From NCBI GenBank assembly GCA_963971285.1, contig OZ020262.1, positions 4,342,082 through 4,406,081 on the forward strand: a stretch of 64,000 bases of DNA, given 5' to 3'. The notes beneath the pieces were generated by a model that saw nothing but the letters and a program-made list of their open reading frames with translations, was not told where the DNA came from and searched no databases. The position numbers and the translations under genes are program-made. Source of the DNA: Astropecten irregularis (taxonomy: Eukaryota > Echinodermata > Asteroidea > Paxillosida > Astropectinidae). This document shows positions 23,650 through 34,384 of this stretch, piece by piece (the first letter of the stretch is position 1; every line of letters starts with the position of its first letter).

Positions 23650-23945
23650 ACTACCACAAGGGAAACTGACTAGATTGTTAGTCATTGAAAGGTGAACAAA
23701 AACAAATTGACTGGAGCGGCATTCGACCCGGCGACCTTCTGAATACCGTACATGCGCTTTACCAACTGAGCTATCCAGCCCTACGTTGGTGGTGTCCCCA
23801 ACAGTCAATTATCTTTGTTCGTTTGACAGTCAGAAGCCATGAAACCATGTACACACCGCTATATCCCAGAGATCATTTTTAGATTGACCACAAGATCTTG
23901 AGTTCAACACGCCAGACCACTAGGCCACGTCACCCATGATCGACA
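23650..23945 (-). repeat. tRNA-derived SINE-like sequence(s)
   Basis: On the minus strand a tRNA-like head contains TAGCTCAGTTGGTAAAGC (A box) and GGTCGCCGGGTCGAATG (B-box region). Related sequence occurs on the plus strand at 48,090-48,290 and the minus strand at 28,270-28,430. A second tRNA-like head (GGCCTAGTGGTCTGGCGTG on the minus strand) follows at 23,885-23,935. Neither folds into an obvious complete tRNA gene, so they are scored as SINE-like repeats. Confidence 0.6.
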
Positions 23946-24044
23946 ACAATATACTATTTCACCAATGACATCAAGTCTGTAGGAATCGTAACGGTATTGT
24001 AACTGTCCTTCAACCTTACTCATTGCCTAACCCACCTCAATCCT

Positions 24045-24315
24045 CCAAAATCCTTCTGGTAGTTTTGGAGGATTTCGGAGGATTCAGGATATAATGTGAT
24101 TTTCAAGTGAGGACCACTTGAGGAGTGGCAAGGATTCAGGATAAACGTATTTTTTGAGGTTGGGCCACTGAAGGATTCTGAAGGATTCAGGATTCAGGTA
24201 CCTCTCATTTTGAGTATAAGTAAGATCACTGGAGGACTGTGGAGGATTCAGGATGAACGTAGTTTTTTTTATAGTATGACCATAGGAGGATTGTGGAGGA
24301 TTCAGGACCGTACAC
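24045..24315. repeat. Degenerate tandem repeat with GGAGGATTCAGGAT motif
   Basis: The motif GAGGATTCAGGAT or AGGATTCAGGAT recurs at about 24,080, 24,130, 24,185, 24,245 and 24,295, with similar but diverged spacers of roughly 50-65 bp. No coding content. Confidence 0.6.
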
Positions 24316-24571
24316 AGTAAAATGCCCCCAGGGGGTTAGGGTTCAACAAAAAGAACTTCGGAAAAAAATCCTATACCTACCATCGATACATCGACTTATC
24401 ATAATTACAAACGATTGGGTTTTGTTAACACATTAATTGGTGATTTATAATTAAACGAAGGTCAGGGGAAATCAAACTTAATAAACCACCACAATTACTT
24501 AGTGAAGGACGAAATACTCTAACCAGAAACTGAAAAAAAATCAACCAAACCCCAAATAATCATATCTTTAA

Positions 24572-24923
24572 AGGGTGTGTACAACGTTGGTAAAGGTGAC
24601 AGAACAGCACTCATGCTTTGGCTTATCCAGCGTGTGTGTGAAATAGTAAGCCTGTGAATATTTGAGCTCAATCGGACATCTGAGAAAATAGCGAAAACCC
24701 GACTCATTTTTTCTTATAAAACGTCATAGAGGAGGTTTTTTTATATTGCCAAGATATCAAAAATGCTTTCGGTATTTGGTTTTACTCTTTCTGGATAATA
24801 CACCATTTCAGGCGGAAAATTTTTAGAATATGGTTCTACCAGCACCATCTTTATACCCTGAAAGTTATAGGTGAATATGTGAACATTTCTGTTTTGGTTT
24901 GTTAACAATTCTGTATGTGCCCT
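24572..24923. mobile_element. TTAA-flanked MITE, subfamily B2
   Basis: TTAA flanks at 24,568-24,571 and 24,924-24,927, with B2 internal sequence (GAGCTCAATCGGACATCTGAG). It lies 32 bp from the next family B element. Confidence 0.65.
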
Positions 24924-24955
24924 TTAAGTCGCCGCATTCAAATCCTTCAACTTAA

Positions 24956-25297
24956 AGGTACTATCATACTTTGGTAAGAATCCAAAACAGAAATGTTCAC
25001 AGATTTAAATTACAGGGTATGAAGATGGTTGTGTTAGAAACATACCGTTAAAATGTTTCCGCCTGAAATGGTGTATTTATCCTGAAATTAGTAAAACAAC
25101 GACCGAAAATCTTTTAAACGATCAAAAATAAAAAAGAAAAGACTTAAGAAATACTGTTACTGTTTTTCACTGTTTTCTCAAAAAGTGGGTACCGTATGGG
25201 ACTGAAATTGTCACAGATGACTGTTACTGTATCGTCCTTGATATTTGTGACCATGAATCTGCATTTCTTTGACTAAAACCAAAGTATGATATTACCT
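24956..25297. mobile_element. TTAA-flanked MITE family B, full length
   Basis: A 342-bp element with exact TTAA flanks (24,952-24,955 and 25,298-25,301). Terminal inverted repeats: AGGTACTATCATACTTTGG at the left, CCAAAGTATGATATTACCT at the right. It is the clearest copy of the family in the window. Confidence 0.8.
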
Positions 25298-25636
25298 TTA
25301 AAAACATTGATTGTCCTTCATTTCCTTCAAGTTTGATTGAATATTCGTTTGGTGATATCCACGGCCATTCAATGCCAGTATAGATTTGTTTCTGTCAATA
25401 AAATAATTTTCAAGCGCGAAACGCTAACTAGCAAGGTCATAATCATTTCACAGTATTTTCCCCATGCAGTTATAAAAGGTATAAAGTCAGTTTTGAAGTG
25501 GTGAGGGTACAAACGTCATTGATTCGTTTCAGTCTAAACTCGAGGGACTTCTACTCGCAAAACTGACACCAGAATCAATATTTATGCGAAAGATTTCACA
25601 CTTCTAATGCTGTCATATTCAAGAAAATGCCCTTAA

Positions 25637-26000
25637 GTTACTCTCATACTTTGGTAGCATACCCAAAATCTTCAAAGATTTTCCTGTAACCTACAGGGTA
25701 TAAAGACGGCGAGGATAGAAACATACTGTTGAAATCTTTCTGTCTGAAATGCTTTATTTATCCAGACAAATAGTACAGCCATAGACCCCCAAAACAGCTT
25801 TGATCTCAGGGAGATCAAAACTCATGTGAACAGATTTGAAAATACCGTGAGAGTTTTTTCACTGTTTTCTTAAAAAGTGGGCACCGTATGGGACTGGAAA
25901 TTTCTCAGATGACTGTTACTCTATCTTCCTTGAATATTATTGTGCCCATGCATGAATCTGCATTTCTTTGATAAAAATACTGACAAGGATAAAATGACCT
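25637..26000. mobile_element. TTAA-flanked MITE family B
   Basis: TTAA at 25,633-25,636 and 26,001-26,004. The left end GTTACTCTCATACTTTGG is clear and the right end has decayed. Interior motifs match family B. Confidence 0.7.
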
Positions 26001-26459
26001 TTAAAAAACACCCGACTGATTTTGACTCAGTATTCGAGATAAAATACATAGGCAACTTGCTTCAAGTCACAAACTTCATACATAAAAGATTCATACCGAT
26101 TTAGAGAGCATGGTTGATAATTTCTGATCATTAAAAAAATACCAAAATCGGTGTGTTGAATTTCCGATATGCGACTCACTTTTACCGAGGGCCATATTAA
26201 TCAAATTTGCTTACGAGTTTCGATTCGTCTGCTATTGAAGAAGAGCTTTTGGCCTTGTATTGAACAAATGAAAAAGAAAGAAAAGAAATAAGATTTTCAC
26301 AACCTTCTAAACAGTTTTCCCCATCAATTGTTTTTCCCCTTTTCTTTTTAACACAAAATCGATCGTATAAAAAGGCTGATTTCACAAAAAGCAACGCGCA
26401 TGCGTGTTCCTTTTTAATTTTTCCATGCGATTAGTCGAGGGTGACTGGAAATACGTCAA

Positions 26460-26547
26460 TGACGTCACACTGATCTCAACCAATGAGCAACGAGCCTTCT
26501 TTGTCAAAAAATAAAGGTATAGAAAAACTGCATCTCTGGATATAAAA
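26460..26547 (+). promoter_or_regulatory. Candidate promoter: CRE, CCAAT box and TATA box
   Basis: TGACGTCA lies at 26,460-26,467, CCAAT at 26,480-26,484 and TATAAAA at 26,541-26,547. The order and spacing suit a polymerase II core promoter with a start near 26,572, leaving about 165 bases of 5' UTR before the ATG at 26,739. The CRE suggests CREB/ATF-type input. This is read from motifs only. Confidence 0.55.
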
Positions 26548-26738
26548 TGATTTTCCCAGTAGACTTTGCTCACTTTACGCGCTCTGACTTCATTCAACTT
26601 CATCAGACTATAACAGCTATCGCTTAGTGAAACAAAATTAGAGATTAGACATTTGCAAAACTTGGTTCTTAATTTAATCATCAAACACTAAACATAGGCC
26701 GTAGGCCAACACAATCGGTTATAAGTACGACTGGAAAG

Positions 26739-29700
26739 ATGCTATCTTCAATTGTGGTCATTGCTATAACAACGGTAGTGGTGGTTACCGTTTCAAGCTC
26801 GCCAGAAAGTCCTCGGGATTGTCCAGCATCCCGAGACATCACGTTTCATGGCATCAAACACGCGGCCCTACGCGGGCACGCAGGCCAAGTTTACCGGGGC
26901 AAGAGCCGGCCCAGATGCGCTAAGCTGTGCGCCGGCACGGTCGGCTGTCGGTCCTTCAACCACGCTAGCAAGGGCGGCATCTGCCAGCTCAACCACGGTC
27001 GAGAGCGGGATTTCCCGGCCGATCTGCTGCCGGATGAGAGTTTCTCCTACTATGAAGCAATCGTCAAGGTACTGGAGTCGCCAACACAGGTATAGTGTTC
27101 ATGTCTACACGACTAGTTTTTAGTTTTTTGTTATTTGCTATTAATTTTCAACAAAACTGGCCGGGACTATATAAAAATTGAACGAAAATTCTTTTTCGTG
27201 GTGCATTTTGCAAGATCACAGTAAGTGAATCTTTCGCTTCAAAGCTAGGGCCTGTTTACGCACGGGATCCCAGATTTGCGGATTCATGTCCTATGCAGGG
27301 TACGCTAAAACGGAATCCGGATTAGCAAGATTCGTGATCTTGTGCGTTAAACAAACAGGCCCCTTGAAAGACATTAACGATTTCACGTACGTAGACTTTC
27401 ATGTATCTCTGATACAAGATATCATGTTCATGTTTCTTTGGTAAGCCAGAACAACACAGAGACCCTAAGGGGGACAGGTCTTACAAAATTACAGAAACAA
27501 AAAACGATTAACTGTAACTATTGTTGGCACTAGAATGAACTGAGTGGGAAGTGTTTTTAAAATGACACTTGGCCTGCTACATTAATTTTCTCTGCCTGCT
27601 AAAAAATAGTGATTTTTTATGTTATATGCCTACGTCACAAAAAGAAAGAAAATGCAAAACAAGACAGATTGCTTTGCATTTATATTCAGATTGTATGTAC
27701 AATTTAAAAAAAATACACCCACTTGTGATCGTGTACGAAACAAACTGAATTTTTCAAACTGAATTTTCGGCGAACCATAGGCATTTGAATTTTTTCACGA
27801 TGGAACTTTGACCGAATATCCCTTGAAATGTAGAAAATTATCTCATTTGTGAGAAAACTGTCGTTTGTCATTTCCTCAAAACCCTTCTGTAGGCATGTGT
27901 AAGTCCACATAACGTCTCGGGATCTTGCACTGTGAGGACATCGTGTGTCTTTGACGTCCTAGAAGACACTAAACAATGTTTTATAAACAATATAAAAACA
28001 ATAGGTCATATTGTGTTTCGTACGCAGAATCCAGCGTCGCTTGCAAGCACCGTGTTGAATACATCAGAGCCAGGTAGGACCTCTAGATGCAATACTTGCT
28101 ACAATTCTTATACCATTCTAGTATAAAGCTATTGAATATTCAGTTCCAATGCATTCATTGTAAAGCAACAGGTATTCAAATACTCTTGGGTTTTGCGCAA
28201 GCATTCGTTCCAATCATCTAGGTTCTTTTCAAACTGTTAATCAAAATTTGAAGCTAATAGTCATCAAATAACCACAAGGGAAACTGACTGGATTAATTTT
28301 AAGACATTGAAACGTGAACAAAGACAATTTGAAGGAGCAGGATTCGAACCAGTGACCTCAAGAATATCGCACCAAAGCTCAACCAACTGAGCTATCCAGC
28401 CCTATTCCATCTGCTCCTTGAACAGGGAGATACAAATATGCAGTTAATAGAAGTTATAGTTAAGGATAATATGGTGCAAATTCAATGCTGTAACAGGGAC
28501 ATCGTCAAAAATCAGCCCCCAACTTTGTGGAATGATAAATTTCGCATTTTTTTTTTATAGAAAATCTTACTTGGCCGTCGGGGAGCTACGGTTTACCGAT
28601 GGCGGTTGGGGGCTGCCCGAATGCTACTACCGTCGGCTTGACGTGGCAAACCGGTTACGTCTACCACCGCGCCACACCGCCCCCTGGTAATCATTGGTCG
28701 AATGGCTTACACCTGAGTGGCCCGTACGCGGCAGACTCTATGTACCAGCGATTTTGCATCAAGACGGGGGACGGAGTTGGCGAGACATCTACGCCCTGGC
28801 AGCCGGGGAAATACTGCGTGTTCAAGGTCGGACAAGCCTGTCCAACCGGTAAGTATAGATAGCGCGGCATATCAATATGGGGGAAATACATGACCTAGGG
28901 TGTTCTAAGGCATTGTTGTAGTCGAGTACCAAAATTCGAAAACCAAGTTTTTCTGAGTACACACAGTGCCGAGTACGGGCCGAGTACGAGTACTTTTTAA
29001 TCGAGTCCTGGGCAAAAAACCCGAGTTCAAGTTTTTCAGAGTCTGAGGCCAAGTTCGAGTACAAAGACATACATCCCGAGTACATTTCTAAATTAGAACA
29101 TCGCGACATGCGCCCATTAGAGATTGTGATGCGTTTGTTTACATTGTGCACAACTTCTCCCCCACATACGATCTTTCCTTACCTTGTTAGTTAGAAAAAT
29201 GCTGTATGTGATGAACGTGGTCCATAAAAAGAAGGTTGCAATATATTTCGTTGGTATTTTTGTAGTGTTCCATAGGAATCGGACGATACAAAATGCGCTG
29301 CATAGAGTGGATTACGCAATACTTTCAACATTATTAATTAGTAAGTTTAGTACCATATAGACAAATCCGAATTTTATTTTGAGTATTTGCAACTGGGCTC
29401 GAGTTCACCGAGTACAATTTGTCGAGTTCGGGAACGAGTCTGAGTATGAAACATAGAGAAACATACAAATAAACTAGAAGGCGGACGCACAATACTCCCT
29501 TGTACTGTGGCGCTGTGATCGCATGGGCCCGTGCCGCCATTACTATTAAAAGCACAAATTACGTATACGCACGCGTACCAGGGAAAAATATGCTGACGGA
29601 GCACTTGCATAAATTACAGTATAAATGCCTACGCCGGACGTACACATGAAGGATAGTAAAGCGCCGGCGCAGTGCCTTTTTTTAGTGATGGTGGATCGAT

Positions 29701-30849
29701 CCCCATGTTGTCAAAGAAATTTCGCCGAGCCCGCCCTCTAGTTTATTAGTATGTATCTCTATGGTATGAAATTACGAGTACGGGCCGAGTACTTAATATG
29801 ACCGAGTACGGGCCATGGTACTTTGTGATACTCGAGTTGTACTCGTATTCGAGTACGAGTACTCCAACACTGTTCAAAGGTAACCAACATAATTGGTTCG
29901 AAACGTCGAGTAATCGGCTAATTTCAGAGCTGCTTAATAAGCATCGAAATTTGCATTCATGCTCACCACAATCATGTTCGATCTAGTTTTTATCAACGTA
30001 AACTTTTCATTCTAAGCAAAATTAATTTGTGCGCCAGCGGTTCTATGAAAAAAAAATGCAGGAGCCGGCGGCCTGAGCCGGAGTCGAGGGTTATGAAAAG
30101 GACCCATATGAACACGAACGCCATGAAATTATGACATTTAAAACAATAAAGAAAGACATTAATTGCATCAGTGTCTTTTCCGCCACCCATATTATTTTCA
30201 GTATCTAGTTGGGTAAGAAACTGCTTTTTTTTCACTGGAATATTACCGAAATATGTTAATTTTAGGGTTTACAGGACCCATGAATAAATTTGCTTTAAGT
30301 AACAAATCCCATTTTGGAACAGAAGAAGGTAAATAAATACTGAAAATAATATGGGTGGCGCAGAAGACATTAACACCCCCCCCCCCCCTCCCCCACCGCC
30401 CAATAGGATTAATGGTCATTCTCAATTTTTGTTGCCATACCTGTTAAAATTCGTTGATCGCTCCTTGTCGTTTTTTACGCACAGGTATGTCGTCCGGGTC
30501 GATATTTTGGCCTGTTCAAGATAACGGCGATGGAATCACCACCGTGAACGGCGCCGTGCCATCGGGGCTGAACGCGTCGAACGACGGCGACACACGCATC
30601 GATTACTGCTGCATGACCACGGGAGACGTGAATCAGTCCGTGGCTCTGCCAACAGCAACTCCCTTTTTCCTCCTCGCGTACACCTCAGATTGTCAGGCTG
30701 TGCAAGGCATGGTAGTCCAATCCGAGTGGTTCAAATGGGATAACGGCCAAGGGGCAGTCCTGTCTGGACCGGTCGGGACATACCCAGACCACCTAGTGAC
30801 CGGTGGAAGATACCAACGAATTAACTACTGTTACTACACGTTTGTATAG
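26739..30849 (+). CDS. Secreted PAN/apple plus ApeC (apextrin C-terminal) protein, complete, 4 exons
   Basis: Exons 26739-27089, 28028-28073, 28561-28848 and 30485-30849 (TAG) have AG/GT borders and compatible phases (0,1,1), giving 349 residues. Residues 1-21 are a hydrophobic signal peptide. Residues about 28-112 form a PAN/apple domain with its cysteine pattern and the CRSFNHAS and CQLN motifs. A 15-residue linker exon follows. Residues about 133-349 form an ApeC domain: WPSGSYGLP, GGCP, NHWSNGLHLSG, FCIKTG, WQPGKYCVF, ACPTG, IDYCCMTTGD, the CQAVQGM motif and a terminal YCYY. Known ApeC proteins (apextrins of sea urchin and amphioxus) are secreted or stored; some bind bacterial peptidoglycan, so an immune recognition role is likely but inferred. 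The intron before the last exon contains a roughly 960-bp GAGTAC-rich repeat. No lesion was found. Confidence 0.9.
27248..27363. mobile_element. MITE family D in ApeC gene intron 1
   Basis: Inverted ends GGGCCTGTTTACGCAC and GTGCGTTAAACAAACAGGCCC bound about 116 bp. A related copy lies at 31,407-31,525. Confidence 0.7.
28270..28430 (-). repeat. tRNA-derived SINE-like sequence
   Basis: The minus strand shows GGATAGCTCAGTTGGTTGAG (A box) and GGTTCGAATCCTG (B box) 40-50 bp apart, followed by a tail shared with 23,650-23,700. It lies in the ApeC gene intron before exon 3. Confidence 0.65.
28913..29872. mobile_element. GAGTAC-rich interspersed element
   Basis: The ends are dense in CGAGTAC in inverse orientation (left GTTGTAGTCGAGTACC, right GAGTACGAGTACTCCAACAC), about 960 bp apart, in the ApeC gene intron 3. 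Short relatives lie in the GPCR introns at 43,771-43,925 and 51,340-51,460. No transposase ORF was seen. Confidence 0.55.
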
Positions 30850-31250
30850 TGTAAGGGCACTGCCCTGAAACCACATAGTGCAGCCATTTCCTCGAGTTCC
30901 CTTAATAATCCACAACAATTCTTAAAACGACGTACTACTATTATACGAACCGTAGCTCTGTAGCTCTCAATGCATTTGAAATATGACATGCGGTAGAAGT
31001 TTCTAATGGTGTATCATGTGAATGTAAACACGCTATATCCTGCTCCGTGTTGAAACTTAACAATAGGGTGTTCTTTAAAATTAGCATACTTAGACGCGCG
31101 TGTGCATAGCTGAAATACCGATGATACCGCACATGCTCACAATATAATTAGCAACCAAGCGCCCAAATGCGCGTGCGCACATTACATTATCATGAGAAGA
31201 GTACATTTTAGTGAATTTTTTTGGACTTTCCACTCTTTCTGTGTCACGAA

Positions 31251-31596
31251 GGGCTCTTCTCAAAGCTCATCTCCGGCTCCATTTCTCGAATCCATTCTGA
31301 AATTACAGGAATCAAAATAGAGGCTTTTGACTGCGGTTCGGAAGTAGATTCTCTGGTTTGAAAAGGAAAACAGAGGTTCACCATCAGTGAACAACCACAA
31401 CCTATCGGCCCGTTTGTTTAATGCACAGGATCACGAATACTGCGGATCCGGATCCCATTTTAACGTACCCTGCATAGGACGTGGATCCCTAAATCTCGGA
31501 TCATTTGCGTTAAACAAACAGGTCCTTCATTTTCAGCATATATTTTCAGAGACGAAGCCGGAGCCTGAACCGGAGCCGAGCTTTGAGAAAGACCCC
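31251..31596. mobile_element. MITE family E with a nested family D element
   Basis: Inverted ends GGGCTCTTCTCAAAGCTC and GAGCTTTGAGAAAGACCCC. It is interrupted at 31,407-31,525 by family D. A second, uninterrupted copy lies at 55,344-55,573. Confidence 0.7.
31407..31525. mobile_element. MITE family D nested in family E
   Basis: Ends GGCCCGTTTGTTTAATGCAC and GCGTTAAACAAACAGGTCC, related to 27,248-27,363. It splits the family E interior, so it is the younger insertion. Confidence 0.7.
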
Positions 31597-31599
31597 AGG

Positions 31600-32045
31600 T
31601 AATAATACATTTTGTAGAATAGGCATATTTTCACCAATGAGGGCGGGCTATTCATGCCATTTTTAGACCGCACAGACCTTTAAGTTATGTCCAAAATGTC
31701 AACATATCAGAATAGTGCATTGCATTGTTGTATTAAAATACGAGTTTATCAAATTTGTACAATTTATTTCATTTAAAGTACGTTCATGGAACTTATTTCA
31801 TCTTGACCATGAACGACAAAAATTAGACTTGTTGTTTTGTCCAAAATGTCAAAGTTTGAGAGTAATAAAAAATATTGTTGTACATGCATTAATAGATATT
31901 GAATTGATTGAAGTTGATTAAACTTTGAATAACATTCCGTCATTTCAAACGTTTTCATGAGGTTACGCATGAACGTAAAGATGATGTCAAATACAACGCC
32001 TCCATTAGACACAATATAATTAGGTTTGCTGGTATATGAGCTGCT
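31600..32045. other. Gene-free stretch
   Basis: AT-rich DNA with two partly similar short blocks containing GTCCAAAATGTC (about 31,689 and 31,841), also seen near 46,013. No gene or element border could be supported. Confidence 0.4.
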
Positions 32046-32313
32046 TTACACCGATCCGACGGCGCGACCATGGAGGTAGGAAATACCCGCCATTACTGCA
32101 GTGTCCCCGCCCGTACTTTGTCCGGCAACAAAAGATTTTACGTCTGCCGCACTCTATAATTACAGGGTGTACATCCCCTAATCATGGGACATACACCCTC
32201 ATAGAGTTCAGCGGAGCATAAATTATTTTGTTGCCGGACAAAATACGGGCGGGGACACACCAGTAATGGCGGGTGTTGTTTACCTTCATGTTCGCGCCGT
32301 CGGCCGTCGGTGT
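32046..32313. mobile_element. Foldback element with about 125-bp arms
   Basis: The left arm (ACACCGATCCGACGGCGCG onward, with GTCCCCGCCCGTACTTTGTC) is matched in reverse complement by the right arm (GACAAAATACGGGCGGGGAC to CCGTCGGTGT). The short spacer contains TACATCCCCTAATCATGGG. The arms are roughly 85-90% matched by eye. Confidence 0.7.
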
Positions 32314-32365
32314 ATAATTAGACCAAATCACATTTTAAATCAATCCATTCATACTAGGCTCCCGT

Positions 32366-32584
32366 TAGAATGTTTCCACCTGAAATGCTGTATCTTTCCA
32401 GAAATGAGTAAATCAAATGACCGACAACGGTTTTGACCTCCGAGATCAAAACCTCACAATGGCATAACAATTGCATGCCCCCAAAACCACAGGTTTCTTT
32501 TCTATTTCATGCCAAATCAAATTATGAACAGACCGTAGGTGTTCTATAAACTTTACCAAAGCATGATAGTAGGCCTATCTTTAA
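32366..32584. mobile_element. MITE family B-like fragment
   Basis: Motifs such as GAATGTTTCCACCTGAAATG and CCAAAGCATGATAGTAGG match family B in reverse and forward parts. The copy is chimeric or rearranged. Confidence 0.45.
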
Positions 32585-32693
32585 AGTCTCAAAAAACGAA
32601 GGGACTATTTCTCTTATACACGGGAGAGAGAAAGCTGAAATATGATCGACATCACTCCGATGTCGTTGCTCACCGATGGCACCGCATCACTCC

Positions 32694-32738
32694 TCAAGTG
32701 AGATTCATCCGCGAGTCTCCGGTCTCCTTCTTGCCAGC
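32694..32738 (-). pseudogene. Relic of the UNC93A last exon (45 bp)
   Basis: The minus strand encodes the C-terminal residues AGKKETGDSRMNLT and stop, identical to the end of the intact UNC93A gene at 48,470-48,515. The remainder of the exon is lost: after 32,738 the sequence switches directly to a non-LTR retrotransposon fragment. Confidence 0.8.
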
Positions 32739-33470
32739 CCCTGGGGTTGAAGTGTCTTGGGTGAAAACCAAGATACAGACCTTCAATAACTCTTTGGTAG
32801 ATGCACTTCAGTCAGTCTCCGTATGTGGTGAGAGTGGGGGGATTGGTCGATAGGTTCACTTATCTCGGCAGTGATATCCATTTATCTGCAAGCTGTTATC
32901 ATGAAGTCAACAAGCGGACTGGTATGACTTGTGGGGGCGATGGACTCACTGGACTAAACTGATATGGCGTTCGCGATAACTATGCAAGGGGACAAAGATT
33001 CGGGTCTTCAGGTCCCTGGTCTTGTCTGTCTTACTCTACGGCTGTGAGACATGGACCTTGACTGGGGGCCTGGGGAGACGACTCAATGTCTTCGGTACTG
33101 GGGCTCTGAAGAGGATCCTTGGGTGCCGCTGGTCGGACCGCGTGTCTAACGAGAGGTTACTCAGGGAGAGTCAGATGAGACCTATTAACTGCATGATACG
33201 TGAGCACCAGATGCGACTGTACGGTCATGTGGCTAGATTCCCTGCGAGTGATCCTGCCAGGCGGATTCTCTCTATGAGAGAACCAACCGGTAGGACTTAC
33301 CCGGTAGGGCGTCCGCATGACACGTGGTTGCGTCAGATGGATTGTAATTTTGCTTGGATAGGGATGGGTCGCATAGCTGCTTGGGGATGGCTATCTGAAG
33401 ACCGAAGGAGTGCCGTTCAAAGGTAGACGCGGCAACGCGCTACCGCGGCGCGTGCTCCCATTGATTCAGT
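32739..33470 (+). mobile_element. Non-LTR retrotransposon fragment, C-terminal reverse transcriptase region
   Basis: Translation shows VEVSWVKTKIQ, then after a frameshift RFTYLGSDIH, then in a further frame (33,004-33,426) VLLYGCETWTL, LKRILGCRW, RLYGHVARF and VGRPHDTW. These are the familiar motifs downstream of the LINE catalytic core. Several frame changes and a stop make it inactive. The upstream portion of a related element is present at 41,540-42,168 in tandem unit 2. Confidence 0.8.
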
Positions 33471-33509
33471 TTTTGGTGCGTAGAAGATGTTTGATGATTA
33501 ATTAATTCT

Positions 33510-33650
33510 ATGAAAATGGGACCAGGTAAGGACTGACATCCGATTAACACAGTGGCATCATTGACGGGATTTGAACCAGGGACCCCTCAGTAAGGTGGTA
33601 GGGAAGGAAAGGACAACACGTCACCATACGACAACCTAACCGCCAACTTA
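33510..33650. repeat. tRNA-like repeat fragment
   Basis: GGGATTTGAACCAGGGACC resembles a B box on the minus strand. The same block (AAGGACTGACA ... GGGAAGGAAAGGACA) recurs at 48,895-49,010 in tandem unit 3. Confidence 0.45.
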
Positions 33651-34271
33651 ACGTCTCCTTTAAGTCTTCAGTTTATGGAAAGAAAGATAAGTGGGTCTGA
33701 AACTTCTGCAGACGAGACCTGTGGTAGTATACACCGTTTCTCACCAAGTCCTACGAGACTGCATTAGTACGTAGCGGAGTAAGTGTTCTCGTGCGAAAAT
33801 GCACAAGACAGAATATTGATGACGTCATTATCCAACCCAGTACGGATTGCACCATGTTCTCTTCACTTGCTCTTCTAGGGAAAATGCAACAAAAGTTGCG
33901 AGGAAAATGTAATGAGAGTGTGATAGTTTTTATTATTAGATACAGAAATATTTGTGTTCCACGACTACACCCGTCTTCTTTATTTGTGTATTGTAATTCA
34001 ATATAATAGAAGAATGGGTACGAAGGCAAATGTATACTACATGTATAACTTAATACACTGCAATTTAGTGGAGGAAAAATACTCGTAGTTTCCTTTGTCG
34101 CTCTGTAAATTAATTTATGCGCGAATTACAGACACAGACGGGCAAGGTGAACGATCATTATATACATGCATTAAAGAAAAGACACATATTGAACTGTGTG
34201 TGACTGTAGAAATTGAACTTTATGAGATTATGGCATTCTATTCTGGGATGTATAACTTCGTGTAGTGTTGT

Positions 34272-34278
34272 TATAAAA
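34272..34278 (+). promoter_or_regulatory. TATA box of GPCR 1
   Basis: TATAAAA lies 113 bp before the first in-frame ATG. The same box at exactly the same distance precedes GPCR 2 and GPCR 3, and the flanking 150 bp are nearly identical in all three units. Confidence 0.6.
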
Positions 34279-34384
34279 CCAGCAAGTGGTGTGTGAATCT
34301 TGGTCATTTCTAAGGTGGAGACTGACGATGCGAACCAAGAGGCGATACATTGAATAGTCAAGTCATTTCCTTATCTCGTGGTTC

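Noticed and set aside
23685-23882. Short open frame with a plausible start
   Set aside because: It lies within the SINE-like repeat and translates its tRNA-like head.
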